NCBI GenBank assembly: GCA_014529385.2
Contig: CM043946.1
Coordinates: 38,951,558 to 39,015,557 of the forward strand
Source of the DNA: Adiantum capillus-veneris
Taxonomy: Eukaryota; Streptophyta; Polypodiopsida; Polypodiales; Pteridaceae
Direction: 5' to 3'
Length of the DNA: 64,000 bases
Made by a program: the position numbers and the translations under genes. The stretch's first letter is position 1; every line of letters begins with the position of its first letter. Under the pieces are notes generated by a model. That model was given only the letters and a program-made list of their open reading frames with translations. It did not search any database and was not told where the DNA came from. This document shows positions 22,751-32,640 of this stretch, piece after piece.

Positions 22751-24025
22751 TAGCGGCTTAGTACTTAGGCACCACAAAAGGATGGCGAATCCACACACCC
22801 TTCACACATACACAAGATCACTCCAAACACAAGACTAGGTGGCGATTCCGCACACCTAACATGGGCAAAACATTGTAAGAAAACATACTCACAAAACCTC
22901 AAGCTTTATTTAGAGAATAAGGCGATGAAATGGGGAGCATAGGGTAGAGGAATGAGAAGGGAGAGCGTGGTAGAGCACATGGCGGATAGGTGGGAGTTGA
23001 TGGCGAAGACTCGCACGAGGGTTATGGCCATCATCCTTCATTTAGTTTCCCTTCATCTTCCATAGCCCAAGGGTGTAGAGGTCATGCTCAAGACGAGCAT
23101 GGTGATTGCGGTGATGGTGATGGTGTGGGTGTGTGTGTGTGCACTAGGCACACACAGTGCATAGTGTACTCTTTGGTGATGGTGTGTGTTTAGTGTGATG
23201 GTGACCCCTCTTTATATAGGGGAGGAGGGGGGAGAAATTATAGAACTTAGAAATGAAGAAATCATTATCTACATAGGCCATGTGACTGTGGGCCCCACTT
23301 GTCTGGCTGTGTCTATATGTGCCAGAACAGAAGTCTCATGAGAGAGAGACTAAGAGAGAGAGATGGGTTGATGAAAAAAAGTGAGAGGTGACATGGAGAC
23401 TAAAGTAATTACAAGAGGGGAGAGAGGGGAGTGTGTTCAGAGGTGAATCTGTGTGCAAATGTGTGTGAACACAAGAAAAATCAGGTAACCACATGGTGGG
23501 GATGGGTCTGTGGGCACCTTTTTCAATGAAACTGAGTGTGTGTGAGTGTGGGGAAGGTTATTTAGCTACAAGACAAGAGACATGGCGCCCTTTAGAGAGA
23601 GAGGGGGGTATTTGGGTCATGGGATATGATAGGAGAGAGAAAGGGGGGGTGGGGTATACTATTTTGGAAGATAGGGTAAGTTGCATGTGAGTTAGGGTGC
23701 ATTATTGGTGAGTTAGAATGCATTATTGGTGAGAGGTGGGGTAGCTTGAGGGGAGAGAGAAAGGAGAAAGGACAAGGGGAAGAGAGAGGGGGTTGACCTT
23801 TTGAGTGGAGTAGAGGAAAAGGGACACACGACGGGGCAACAGTGAAGGAAAAGGAGGCAAGGTGGGGATGGGCTACCCCGCAGGCATGAGGTGGCCTATT
23901 TTACCTTTCTTATATATTTACATAATCATACTTTTTTCAATGCCTTTTATCACTCCCTCCCTAAGAGGGGGGTGGGGACGAGAGAAGAGGGGTATGGGAG
24001 CTTGGCTTGTGAAAAGCCCCCATCA
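22495..24025 (-). repeat. E2 5' LTR (1531 bp)
   Basis: This is the partner of 14761-16378. It has a single copy of the segment duplicated there, but a private ~22-bp duplication near 23695-23730. The sense CT tract is at 22708-22746 (GA on +). Confidence 0.93.
23208..23220 (-). promoter_or_regulatory. E2 5' LTR TATA box
   Basis: The minus strand reads CCTATATAAAGAGG, identical in its core to the E1 box, and lies upstream of the CT tract. Confidence 0.7.
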
Positions 24026-24449
24026 TCGTCAATTGAATGATGCCGAGAGAAACTACACCACTACAGAGCGAGAAGGTTTAGGTATGATTTATGCATTGAA
24101 GAAATTTTGCTACTACCTTTTGGCCAACAAGTTTGTGTTCTATGTTGATCATCAAGCCTTGTTGTATCTAGTCCATAAACCTTGTTCCACGGGAATAATT
24201 ACATGATGGTTGTTAATTCTCCTTGAGTTTGATTTTACCGTTGTGGTGAGACCTGGTAAAAGACATATCATGGCGGATCATTTGTATCACATACCCAATG
24301 GTGAAGCCCCTACTGGAGTCGATGATGAGTTGCCCGATACTTCTCTACCACTTGAATGGAGTGAGAAGATTGTGAACTTTCTAGTTAATGGTTTTCCACC
24401 CAAAGAGCTTCATAAAGACATAGCTCGAAAACTGTTAAAAGAATCTTAA
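24026..24449 (+). pseudogene. O RNase H, second part, and link to integrase
   Basis: The frame left at 14760 resumes here. The V-D-H-Q-A-L motif of Ty3 RNase H is at about 24147, and the R-P-G-K-R-H-x-M-A-D tail at 24250-24275. A TGA near 24205 and a TAA at 24447-24449 interrupt it. No plant-type second RNase H follows, which separates O from E1 and E2. Confidence 0.82.
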
Positions 24450-25322
24450 CCTTACTCTCTCATTGCAGGAACTCTCTACAGGCTAGGGAAGGATGATATT
24501 CTTATATGTTGTGCCCGTGAGGATGAGTATCTATACATATTGCAAGAAGCCCACATGGGTATAGCGGGAGGACATTTCTCAGGGGACCTAATAGCTAGAA
24601 AGGTGTTTCAATCAGGCTATTGGTGGCCTACATTATTCAAGGATGCATCACTTTTTGCAAAAGGATGTGATGAATGCCAATGTTACAAGATCACACAACG
24701 AAAAGATAGGATGCCCTTACATCCTGTTAAAGTGACTCAACCATTTGAAATATGGGGTTTGGACTTTGTAGGCCCAATTAGTCCGGCAGCTCGTAGCACT
24801 CAATCTCGATATATTATCATTGCCATTGACTATGTAACAAAGTGGGTGGAAGCCAGGGTGACACGTAAGGCCGATGTAAAATCAACTGCCAAGTTTTTCT
24901 CTGAGAACATTATTACAAGATTTGGTTGTCTTTTTGAGATTGTGGCAAATGCACTTGTGGAGAAATATATGAGGAAGAAATGGTTTGACCGTCATGTAAA
25001 GAACAAAGATATCAATGTTGGTGATAAAGTCCTTATGTAAGGAGTGTGTAACGAAAAGAAAAAGTTGAAATATGCAGGAAAAGGACCATATAGAGTATGT
25101 GAGATGACCCCACAAGGAACCATTCGTGTGGAGACTCTTGATGGAGTTGAAACCATTGGATTCCTCAATGGGAGCAAATTTAAAAGATACTATGATCCTT
25201 TAAGCCAAGAGGAGCTACGTGCCATCCATACAAACAAGACAACTAAGGCACAAATAGAATTGAAGAAGATACAAGCTCAAGCTGAGGCTAAGGAGAGACA
25301 ACAAATCATAAGACAAAAATGA
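24450..25322 (+). pseudogene. O integrase with core deletion
   Basis: The zinc region has its His pair at about 24550-24580 and C-D-E-C at about 24667. The core starts with W-G-L-D-F-V-G (first catalytic Asp, near 24762) and Y-V-T-K-W-V-E-A. At about 24935 the protein jumps from the R-F-G-x-x-x-E-I strand straight to a W-F-D-R-H segment of the C-terminal part. The second Asp and the catalytic Glu are therefore missing (about 100-120 codons deleted). A stop at 25038-25040 and a shift to the frame of 25044 follow, with the D-K-V-L-M/G-P-Y-R-V module around 25010-25100. Confidence 0.82.
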
Positions 25323-26684
25323 GAGGCTAACCTTGGAGTCACACATGCATTCCATGTTGAAATCGAGGAGGATGGGTTGGACTCTGACACACCTCTACGA
25401 TACCCTATTGAGCTAAACAACACCTATGGAAAAGTGCTATATAAGGCCTTATTGGACACGGGTGCTAAATATAATCTGCTATCATATGGGGTGTAGTGTC
25501 AGTTAGGGAAGCCACCTCTATCTGAGAGTATTATCCAAGTCAAGGGTGTCAACAAGAAAAAAAATTTGGTTTTTGGAATCTGGCACATTTCTATCAGTTA
25601 TGACAATGGGGTTGTAGCTCAAGACTTTTTGGTTGTGCCTGTTGGAACTATGGAGGGTAATATAAACCTAGGACGCATGTGGATGATAGCGACCAAATGC
25701 ACTATTGATGGGGGGACAGGGGGTGTCACAACACAGAAACCATCTCTTAGCCCTGCCACTCAAGACATAGTCCCTAAGATATTGCCACTTAAGGAAATAA
25801 AACCCAAAACATTGCATGTCCAAGAGGTTGAACCATATGTCCCCATAGCCCAACTCTCTAGAGCTTCAACTGATGTAGCTGAAATAAAGCGTGAGACACA
25901 CAAGACCCATCCCAATATAACAAAGAAAACATACAAGTGGGTCCCTAAAGATTCTTTAGCAACCAATGCCAGTGCTAAAAGACACGCGCCTGGTAAGAGA
26001 CATCCCATTCGCCCCAAGAAATGTAAAGAAACGTTGCGTTGGATTCCTAAAGAGCTATTGGAAGCCCAAGGCTACTATGAAGGAAATGATCAAATCTGGG
26101 TACCAAAGTGTAAATTCGGCTCTTACTTGTCACCGGGCCCATGTGAGCTCAATCCTGTGGCTCCAAAACAAATTGAAGATCGTGGAAAGAAAAAAATCAC
26201 GGAATGCTACACACCTGCTCCAGAGCTAGTTTGGGTACCAAAGAAAGAACGATTTGTTCCACCTAGCTCAGGGACATCGAAATCAAATGAAGCTTCTTGC
26301 TCTTCGTGTAGTTCCTATATGGAAATAGAAGCTTCAACACAACCTCCACCTACCATTGTACATATCCATACAAGCAAGAAAGAGTTTTCACCTCCCGTTG
26401 TAAGTTCACCACGTACAACAATGTTGCAAATAAAATCATGGGAGAGTACCTTATCACCCTTGCAACTAGATGAAACGCATAGGGCGGTTGAAAACTATTG
26501 GTTAAAGCCTTCACCTATAACAACTTGGAACAACTGGTTTCAAAGGGTGACGCCATCCTTCCAAAAGGTATTATCTACCCAAGGAAGGGGAGAGTGTTTG
26601 CTGACATCCATCATTCACTTGCTTCCCTCTCAACCTTCCTCCCTGAATTCTCAATCTCCAATCTTAGGGGAGAGTGTTTGTTGA
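25323..26684 (+). pseudogene. O 3' ORF: second retropepsin-like domain plus four W-V/I-P-K motifs
   Basis: The frame of 25044 continues past a TGA at 25320-25322. A retropepsin-like fold is legible. It has an L-L-D-T-G-A active site (Asp codon 25455), a G-I-W-H-I-S-I strand, a Q-D-F-L-V-V strand and N-L-G-R-M-W-M (about 25665-25685), the counterpart of the I-L-G-R motif. One TAG (25494-25496) lies inside. From 25566 the frame is open for 372 codons. After the protease part comes a basic, Pro-rich region with W-V/I-P-K at 25938, 26040, 26097 and 26232, then a Ser/Pro-rich tail. Known Ty3 elements have PR between gag and RT, and I know of no second one after integrase. It could be a captured domain or a processing or RNA-binding accessory protein. 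Confidence 0.6.
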
Positions 26685-26746
26685 CATCCATCATTCACTT
26701 GCTTCCCTCTCAACCTTCCTCCCTGAATTCTTAATCTCCAATCTTA
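26587..26746 (+). repeat. Tandem 80-bp duplication at the start of O's 3' LTR
   Basis: Two copies (26587-26666, 26667-26746) differ at about two positions. Each contains GGGGAGAG followed by TGTTTG, so the polypurine tract and LTR start are both doubled. Confidence 0.9.
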
Positions 26747-26753
26747 GGGAATG

Positions 26754-26764
26754 TATATATAAAG
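26754..26764 (+). promoter_or_regulatory. O LTR TATA box
   Basis: TATATATAAAG sits about 160 bases into the proposed LTR and is followed by an AC-rich stretch, as expected for a plant LTR promoter. Confidence 0.6.
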
Positions 26765-26900
26765 CCTTATACTCACAAAAACAAGATAAGAAAGTAAAAG
26801 AGCAAGAGCCATAACACAAAATCATAAAAACACATTATGCACAAGAACACGACCCTTGTAATATTTGCACTCTAACCATCATCTATTTGCATGTAAAGAT

Positions 26901-27227
26901 ATGTCTAGTACGCTAGAGTCATCCACTCCTACCTTGGGTGAGAGGTATCCTCGTTACTTTTCGCAAATGTTTCACTTGGTCTTCCCAGTGCTTGCCTGTG
27001 AATGGGATTTGGTAGGTACACTAGCATGTGAGAGGAATTTAGAGGAGTTAGAATGGCTGATACGTCTCTTGACCACGACTGATCCATACTTAGTAGAGAG
27101 TGTATCTCCCATTGCACAAGCCTATTCTTTTGACCAAGATGACTATAGGCGTCTAGTGACCTTCTTAGTAAACATGGATACCTATGATGAAGAAGAAGAT
27201 TTACATGACATATGGTCTCATGGATGA
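26901..27227 (+). CDS. 108-codon ORF inside O's putative LTR, unknown
   Basis: This ATG-started ORF is rich in Leu, Glu, Asp and Tyr, with an acidic C-terminus (D-E-E-E-D). I recognise no domain. If the LTR limits are right it lies downstream of the TATA box, in the transcribed leader of a 5' LTR copy. It may be fortuitous. Confidence 0.25.
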   Translation: MSSTLESSTPTLGERYPRYFSQMFHLVFPVLACEWDLVGTLACERNLEELEWLIRLLTTTDPYLVESVSPIAQAYSFDQDDYRRLVTFLVNMDTYDEEEDLHDIWSHG

Positions 27228-27371
27228 TGACTTTGTTTATCTCGACGACGAGGATAGGGGTTTAGCCTTAGGGTTTCCCCCCAATCTCTACAATATCCTA
27301 TTCCCTTGACTCTCTAGGGAGAGTGCAAATAATTAGGTTAGGGTTTCTTATGTTTTTTTTAACTGTGTTCA

Positions 27372-27591
27372 ATAAGTGTTGGTACCTTTTCCCACTGATG
27401 TGCCTCAGGATGAAGCGGTGTCTCCATCTTCTTCGCGGCGAGGAATCCTCCACGACAACAAGCGTAGAGTGGTGAGTGACAGACCATCTCCATCTTTGAG
27501 CTTACTAGTTTAGTTTTGTTGTGTGCTTGGAGCCATTTGTGGCTCGCACACACTCTATTGGCAAGTTTCTTGCATTGACACGTGCATACAT

Positions 27592-27626
<35 letters not shown>

Positions 27627-28281
27627 CACTTTCATAATGAAAATGCTCAACTGAGTATAGTAAGGCTTCATTACAAAGAAAACTTAAAGGGTCATGATTA
27701 CCAACACATTTGAAAGGTTCTCTCTCTCAATATATATATATATATTTGTATCAAATAGTATTTAACCTTGCTTATGACCAAGTCAAAAAAAATATTCTTC
27801 ATAGTTTATTAAGCAATCCATGATGTGAACAATCAATTATTAAAATTATATGGTGTGAGTTTTGTTGAAATGTCAACAATCAAAGTTAATGTGATGGTGA
27901 GAGGTGCAAAGGTGAAGTGCACATTTTCTCTACCACTCCCATATGGCCGTCTTGGCCAAAAAACCCTATCCTTGTGGCCCCTCCTCCTTTTAAGGATCTT
28001 CACTTTATTTTTCTAAGGCTCCTAACTTTTTCATCCTCGAAGAAATCTCTCTAACTTTGGGAGCTTCTATGTCAGTAGACCACTCTAACCCCATGTTGGT
28101 GGAGCAAGAGGTCGGTGTAGCAGTGCATGCCAAAGGTACATCAGGCATTGACATGGGTCACGTCAAACCCACTGCAATGGAATATAACAAGGGTACATGC
28201 CCCACAATAGACACCATGCTTCTTGATGGCGGGGTCAACTGCACGGCAGACCCGAGCACAAAGTTTGCAGGTGAAACTCAT
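27372..28281. other. Unclassified interval with CA repeat and a dispersed repeat copy
   Basis: A CA tract lies at 27594-27624 and a short TA run at about 27735. The part 27735-27965 is a diverged copy of 62025-62262 (shared words around 'ttcttcatagtttattaag' and 'ttttctctaccactccc'). A short ORF at 28057-28305 on + is not recognisable. I see no gene. Confidence 0.5.
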
Positions 28282-28390
28282 TGTTGGGATCATAGTGAAG
28301 AGTGAAATGAAGCTCAAGGAGGTTTGAAGGCTAGAGCATCCATAGATATACACAGTAGAGAGACACAAGGGGGAAGGGGGGGGGGGGGGG

Positions 28391-28426
<36 letters not shown>

Positions 28427-28749
28427 CAAACTCAATATACAATAATGTACAATCCAATATCTCTACAACATAGCATACAATATGTACATGGATGTCTTTA
28501 TTGTATAAGCCTTGGTTAGATATCTGACCAACACTCCTTCTCTACTTGGCTTACACATAGCCATATAGAAAACCTAACATCTCATAGGCCAAATGCCAAA
28601 TACTAAGCTATACATGTGTAGAGGTGTTTCCCCTGCCCACATGCTTTCTGTCCTCCCCTTGCGCATGCAATACATAATGAAAAATAATTTATCCATACAG
28701 GATGATGCTATCCACTAAGGATGGCAAGAACTATCCACACATGATGACA
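28282..28749 (-). repeat. C1 3' LTR (468 bp)
   Basis: It begins TGTCATCATG and ends ATCCCAACA in element orientation. It is a complete copy of an LTR whose fragment also hosts E1b and C2 (36220-36253, 45456-45568, 48121-48225), so it shows both empty sites. Confidence 0.8.
28376..28422. repeat. G18 run joined to GA microsatellite
   Basis: Eighteen consecutive G (28376-28393) are followed by about 14 GA units inside the C1 LTR. The run could form a G-quadruplex. The other C1 LTR has GA only. Confidence 0.9.
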
Positions 28750-28768
28750 AATAATACCTCCCCTTGAA

Positions 28769-29499
28769 CTAAAAAAGGTAGAAATGGATCTTTAAAGTAT
28801 ATCTGTAACAAAACAAACCTCTCCTTCTTCCCCTGCTTCTTCTTCTTCGACTACATGAACTGCTTCTTTCATTGACTTCTTTTATTGTTGGTGTTGTTGT
28901 TGCTACGTTGATCCTTTGAATAGCACCACGAAGGAGGATGCCCCTTCTTACCGCAGTTGCTACAGAACTTATTGACATAAAAATCCTTAGCTAAATGCCC
29001 ATTTTACCACAATGGTAGCACTTTCAAAGGCTGAAAGATGATGTAAAATCTATGGACAATTCGCCTCCTCTTGCCAAAAAAACTCCATTTTTCGATGTAG
29101 ATGAAATTTTCTACTTATTTTCCTTTGTTTGAAGCGAGCTTATCACATCTTGAAGTGCTAGAGTTGGCTCCTTTTCCTCAAGAATAATGACTATGGTCCT
29201 AGTTGGAAGGAAGTGCACTAAGGATAATTGCAACTTTGTCAACATCTTATTTGCATTGGATGTAAAATTGTGTGATCATGCTTGGCTCTAGCTCCAAAAT
29301 TCTTTTCTAGAACTTGCCAGTCCTCGTATGCATGGGTGTACTCATCTTTTAAATGTACATAATTATGATGGAGTGTAGTAATTATGATGCCAGATGCCTG
29401 TTCATCTTTTTCTTTATTGAGCGTAGAAGATGCCCTGGTTTGTGTGCCTGCGTGATCAATAATAGGTGTTTTTACAACACCCAATAATGTTTTCTTCAT
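28769..29499 (-). pseudogene. C1 gag, C-terminal part with zinc knuckles
   Basis: An upstream fragment (29499-29239) resembles the copia gag core (E-D-W-Q-V-L-E-K). Downstream are two knuckles. The first (about 28985-29020) needs a frame change and has lost its last Cys. The second (about 28922-28965) is a clean CX2CX4HX4C. A basic Arg/Lys-rich tail ends at 28769, 20 bases from the LTR. Gag would coat the element RNA. Confidence 0.6.
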
Positions 29500-32455
29500 T
29501 AAATAACCCCTTAGCTTAGTTTTTCAGGTATGGCATCCATCTCCATTAAATTCTATAATTCCTTTTTATTCCATGATGCAAGTTCTTGTTAAAATAAAAT
29601 GACAGCTTTTTTAACTTAAATAATAAAACATAAATGAGCGTTAACATTCAAAAGACAGTTGGCTTTAGAGAATGAAGCCAGCTTAGAATTATCTTTGTAC
29701 ATGGCTTATGAGAATGAAGCCTCATTCTAGTATACAATGATAGTGACCCAATAAAAAAGTGCTTCCCAAGTATTAGGAGCTAGTGTAATCATGGAAAAAC
29801 ATTAGCTTAAGCCCAAAAAAATTTCACGAAAGGATAGAGTCCTCACCTACATCCATCAAAACAAGACAACAAATACGTTATCCTTGGATGTGTTTTATAG
29901 GTGTCAATGTACTATATTAGTTGTTATCCATGTCCAACTTACAACTTCTTTAACTTAAAACCATTGTCCAAAGTGATCATGTATTCCATATTTTTTGTAA
30001 AAAAGTTTTATTATCCCAATGATTTAAATAGATAAATAAATAATTAAATATAAATATAAGTATGCTTTCTAAAATATCTCTATTTTTTATTAGACCTTAA
30101 ATAGATAATAGCATACATATTATTTTGATCAGAAGACCACCACCCCTTCTGATCCAAGTGTCTTAATCCCTATAACATCTCATTAGTCTTTTTGATATTT
30201 ACTTTGCCAGATTTGTCAAGCTCCAATTACTCTAGCTTTTTAAGTACCATGAAGCCATAAAGTAACCCAAATCAAAAGGCTTTAGATATCTCTTAACAAC
30301 AAAAAATTCCATTTGACACTTAAAGGTATCAAACTCGATCGGCTAAGTTTTTAAGCTAAACTAAATTACACATGCCCACTTGGGCTTACAGAACCATCTT
30401 ACCTCAACTTGTATGCCAACTGAGAAGAGAACATATTACTTCCAATCATCTTATCTTTAACAAACTTGAGAAAATTGTTGTGTCCCAATGATTAGCATAA
30501 AAAGTGTCACCCTTCTTTTATGTTGGTAGCATGATATAAACTCGGTACCATCTAGAATGAAGGTTACTCCAAGGTATGCAATAATCAGTCCACAACATAT
30601 AAAGACCAGTCACCCTTTGGGGCTAGTCTTGCCCAATAAACCATTCCCTTAACTGTGAGATCAAAGGGTGTATTGTATCACCCCATCATTCCTCAAAAAA
30701 ACCATTTACAAGTAGTGTAGTTCTTACGACAGAGTTCTATCAGAAACACGACAATAACCAGTAACAAAATGCACCATAGCAGTCGTCAAAACACTGGTTT
30801 TATCAATATATTGTTTAGAAAGAGTTCTTTAATACATCGAACCAAGGAGCAATACATTTTTACCCAAAACCCCATAACTTACTAACCATAATATAAAATT
30901 ACTAACAAGGTAATCAAATCCAAGAGAGCCAGTTTAATACGCCTCAGCGTGACCTCTGTCAAGTTAGAGGAAACAACCACCATGCAGACATCTTTTGTAC
31001 AAAGTAACACCATTAACCAAACCATTCTACCGTGATTATCAATCACTTTTATGAACAATGTGCATTCGAGACAGGACACCTCTCCCTTTTATGTTTTTCC
31101 CAAGTCAAGCCAGGCAGTAACCTCTTTACATGTGAGGATTAAACCAAGCAATAACTTACCAAATGCAGTGAAATGCTTATACAAAGCTTACAGACAAAAA
31201 GCATAATCAGTCAAAGTAAATAGATTATTTCAATCATGAGCTATGTAAAAAAACCTTCACAGTATGTCATCAAGATTCCATCAAAAGGAAAACATTGACC
31301 TGAGATGGTAGTTCAACCACCTCCATGTATGCACAGTATGTGTCCAAGCCCTCACTCCTCTCTTTCAAAAACACACGCAAAGAGAAATACACCAGAGACT
31401 AAGTGAGGGGCAAAATCTTCCTCACCTTTTAAAGGGTTCGGTTCTTCAATCTTGCCCAAGGTGGTAAAAGCCCCACAATCAGAGTACTCAGTAGGTGCAG
31501 GTTTCCAAGAAACAGCTACAGCCACCCCTGCTTGTATAGTGGGGGTTGAGAGGGAGAGAGAGTAAGATTTAGCACCATGTTTCCTTGAGTACGTGGTGAG
31601 TTTCAATAAGGACAAGGGGAGAGAGAGAGAGAGCATGAAAGGTAGGGTAAATATCAAGAGGCATAAATGCCACAATCTTTAAGCATTGTATTATGGGTGG
31701 GTACCCATAGGGGGAAGAAAAGAAGGAGGGTTCCCGTTTTTTTTAACACTGAGCCATATGATGGTTAGAGTAAGCTTAGGTGGTTTGATCATGGTTTATA
31801 GGTATCCTAGAGAAGAGTCAATTTTTTTGTACTTGGTTAAATGTTGGCTATATAAGTACTTATGTGTGTATGTGTGTCTGTAAATTCACCTACTCCTGCA
31901 CTCGGCTTCAATCGTTTTCTACTCACTCGGCTCTGTCTTGATACAGGCCAATTCGACGATCTGGTTATGAGATCCTTCTATAGTGCTGCCTTGATGTCCT
32001 ACAATCCTCCAAGCTTGCTTTGCCCTTGCTCTCTTGACCCGCTTTGTCATCAAGTTGATGAGTGGCTGAATTTGCTCACTACTTGGACTCTCACAGCGCT
32101 ACCTTTTGTGGCCTTATTCAACTTGCTGCCTTCAATATCCTTCTAATTCTTGCTACTCAAATCCCTTCAATTGCTTGAACTTTCTCAGCTTTCCTGATTT
32201 GCCTGCAAATTCCCCACTGGGCTCATGCTACTACCCCAATTTCTTTGACTTGCCTTGGACTGCTTTATCAGCTTCTCTCAATACATTTGTGCTCACCGCA
32301 CCACTTTCACATGCTCTCAATTTTAATTTGCTCAACTTGGCACTACTTGGTCGATATCTACTCCAGCTTGCTTCAACCTGCAGCTTCAAGCTCAAAAGCT
32401 TCAAGGTTTCAAGGGGAGGTGCACGCGATGGGAGAAGTGGGAGCAGAAAGCCTAT
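29500..32455. other. C1 internal sequence without recognisable coding capacity
   Basis: About 3 kb lies between the primer site and gag. Short ORFs exist on both strands (for example 31862-32146 and 32106-32462 on +) but none shows a known domain or a sustained frame. It may be a long leader or captured non-element DNA. Confidence 0.45.
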
Positions 32456-32469
32456 GCTTTGATACCAGT
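32456..32469 (-). other. C1 primer binding site (initiator tRNA-Met type)
   Basis: The minus strand reads ACTGGTATCAAAGC next to the LTR, one base from the common copia site TGGTATCAGAGC. Confidence 0.85.
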
Positions 32470-32543
32470 TGTTGGGATCGTAGTGAAGTGTGCAATGCAG
32501 CTCAAGGAGGTTTGAAGGCTAGAGCATCCATAGATACACACAT

Positions 32544-32604
<61 letters not shown>
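32470..32604 (-). repeat. C1 5' LTR fragment ending in GA tract
   Basis: The first ~75 bases match 28282-28360. The LTR then runs into a GA tract (32546-32604) and breaks off into LINE-related flank. Confidence 0.75.
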
Positions 32605-32607
<3 letters not shown>

Positions 32608-32640
32608 GCACTGCATTCTTGTTGGCTTCTTCATTCTTAA

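Larger units (their letters stand above)
14761..24025 (-). mobile_element. E2: Tat-like Ty3 retrotransposon nested in O, pol degraded
   Basis: LTRs (14761-16378 and 22495-24025) start TGATGG and end CCGTCA in element orientation. The target duplication is a perfect TCGT at 14757-14760 and 24026-24029. Deleting the insert restores O's RNase H codons exactly. Internally, in element order: primer site, small ORFs, gag, protease, RT, RNase H, second RNase H plus integrase, purine tract. It is a distinct family from E1 but shares the primer site, TATA context, 4-bp duplication and dual RNase H. Frameshifts and stops in gag and RT inactivate it. Confidence 0.92.
26595..27371 (+). repeat. O 3' LTR (approximate end)
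   Basis: A purine tract (AAGGAAGGGGAGAG) is followed by TGTTTGCTGACATCC, a standard LTR start. A TATA box and an A-rich start region follow. The right end near 27371 is a guess (a CA after the last T-rich run), because no second LTR is available in the window for comparison. Two TTAGGGTTT (telo-box) motifs occur at about 27268 and 27335. Confidence 0.5.
28282..32604 (-). mobile_element. C1: gag-only Ty1/copia-type element, one LTR truncated
   Basis: The 3' LTR (28282-28749) and a 5' LTR fragment (32470-32604) share their TGTTGGGATC end and about 100 bases with a few differences. The tRNA-Met primer site is next to the 5' LTR and a purine tract (TTCAAGGGGAGG on minus) is next to the 3' LTR. 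The only recognisable coding sequence is gag with zinc knuckles, placed directly against the 3' LTR. Protease, integrase and RT are absent, so this is a non-autonomous, gag-bearing derivative. Confidence 0.72.

Noticed and set aside
26100-26240. O's 3' ORF as an envelope gene
   Set aside because: I see no signal peptide, membrane span or fusion segment. The visible features are retropepsin-like and W-x-P-K motifs.
28057-28305. 82-codon ORF as a host gene
   Set aside because: It runs into the C1 LTR, has no domain and no sign of exon structure.
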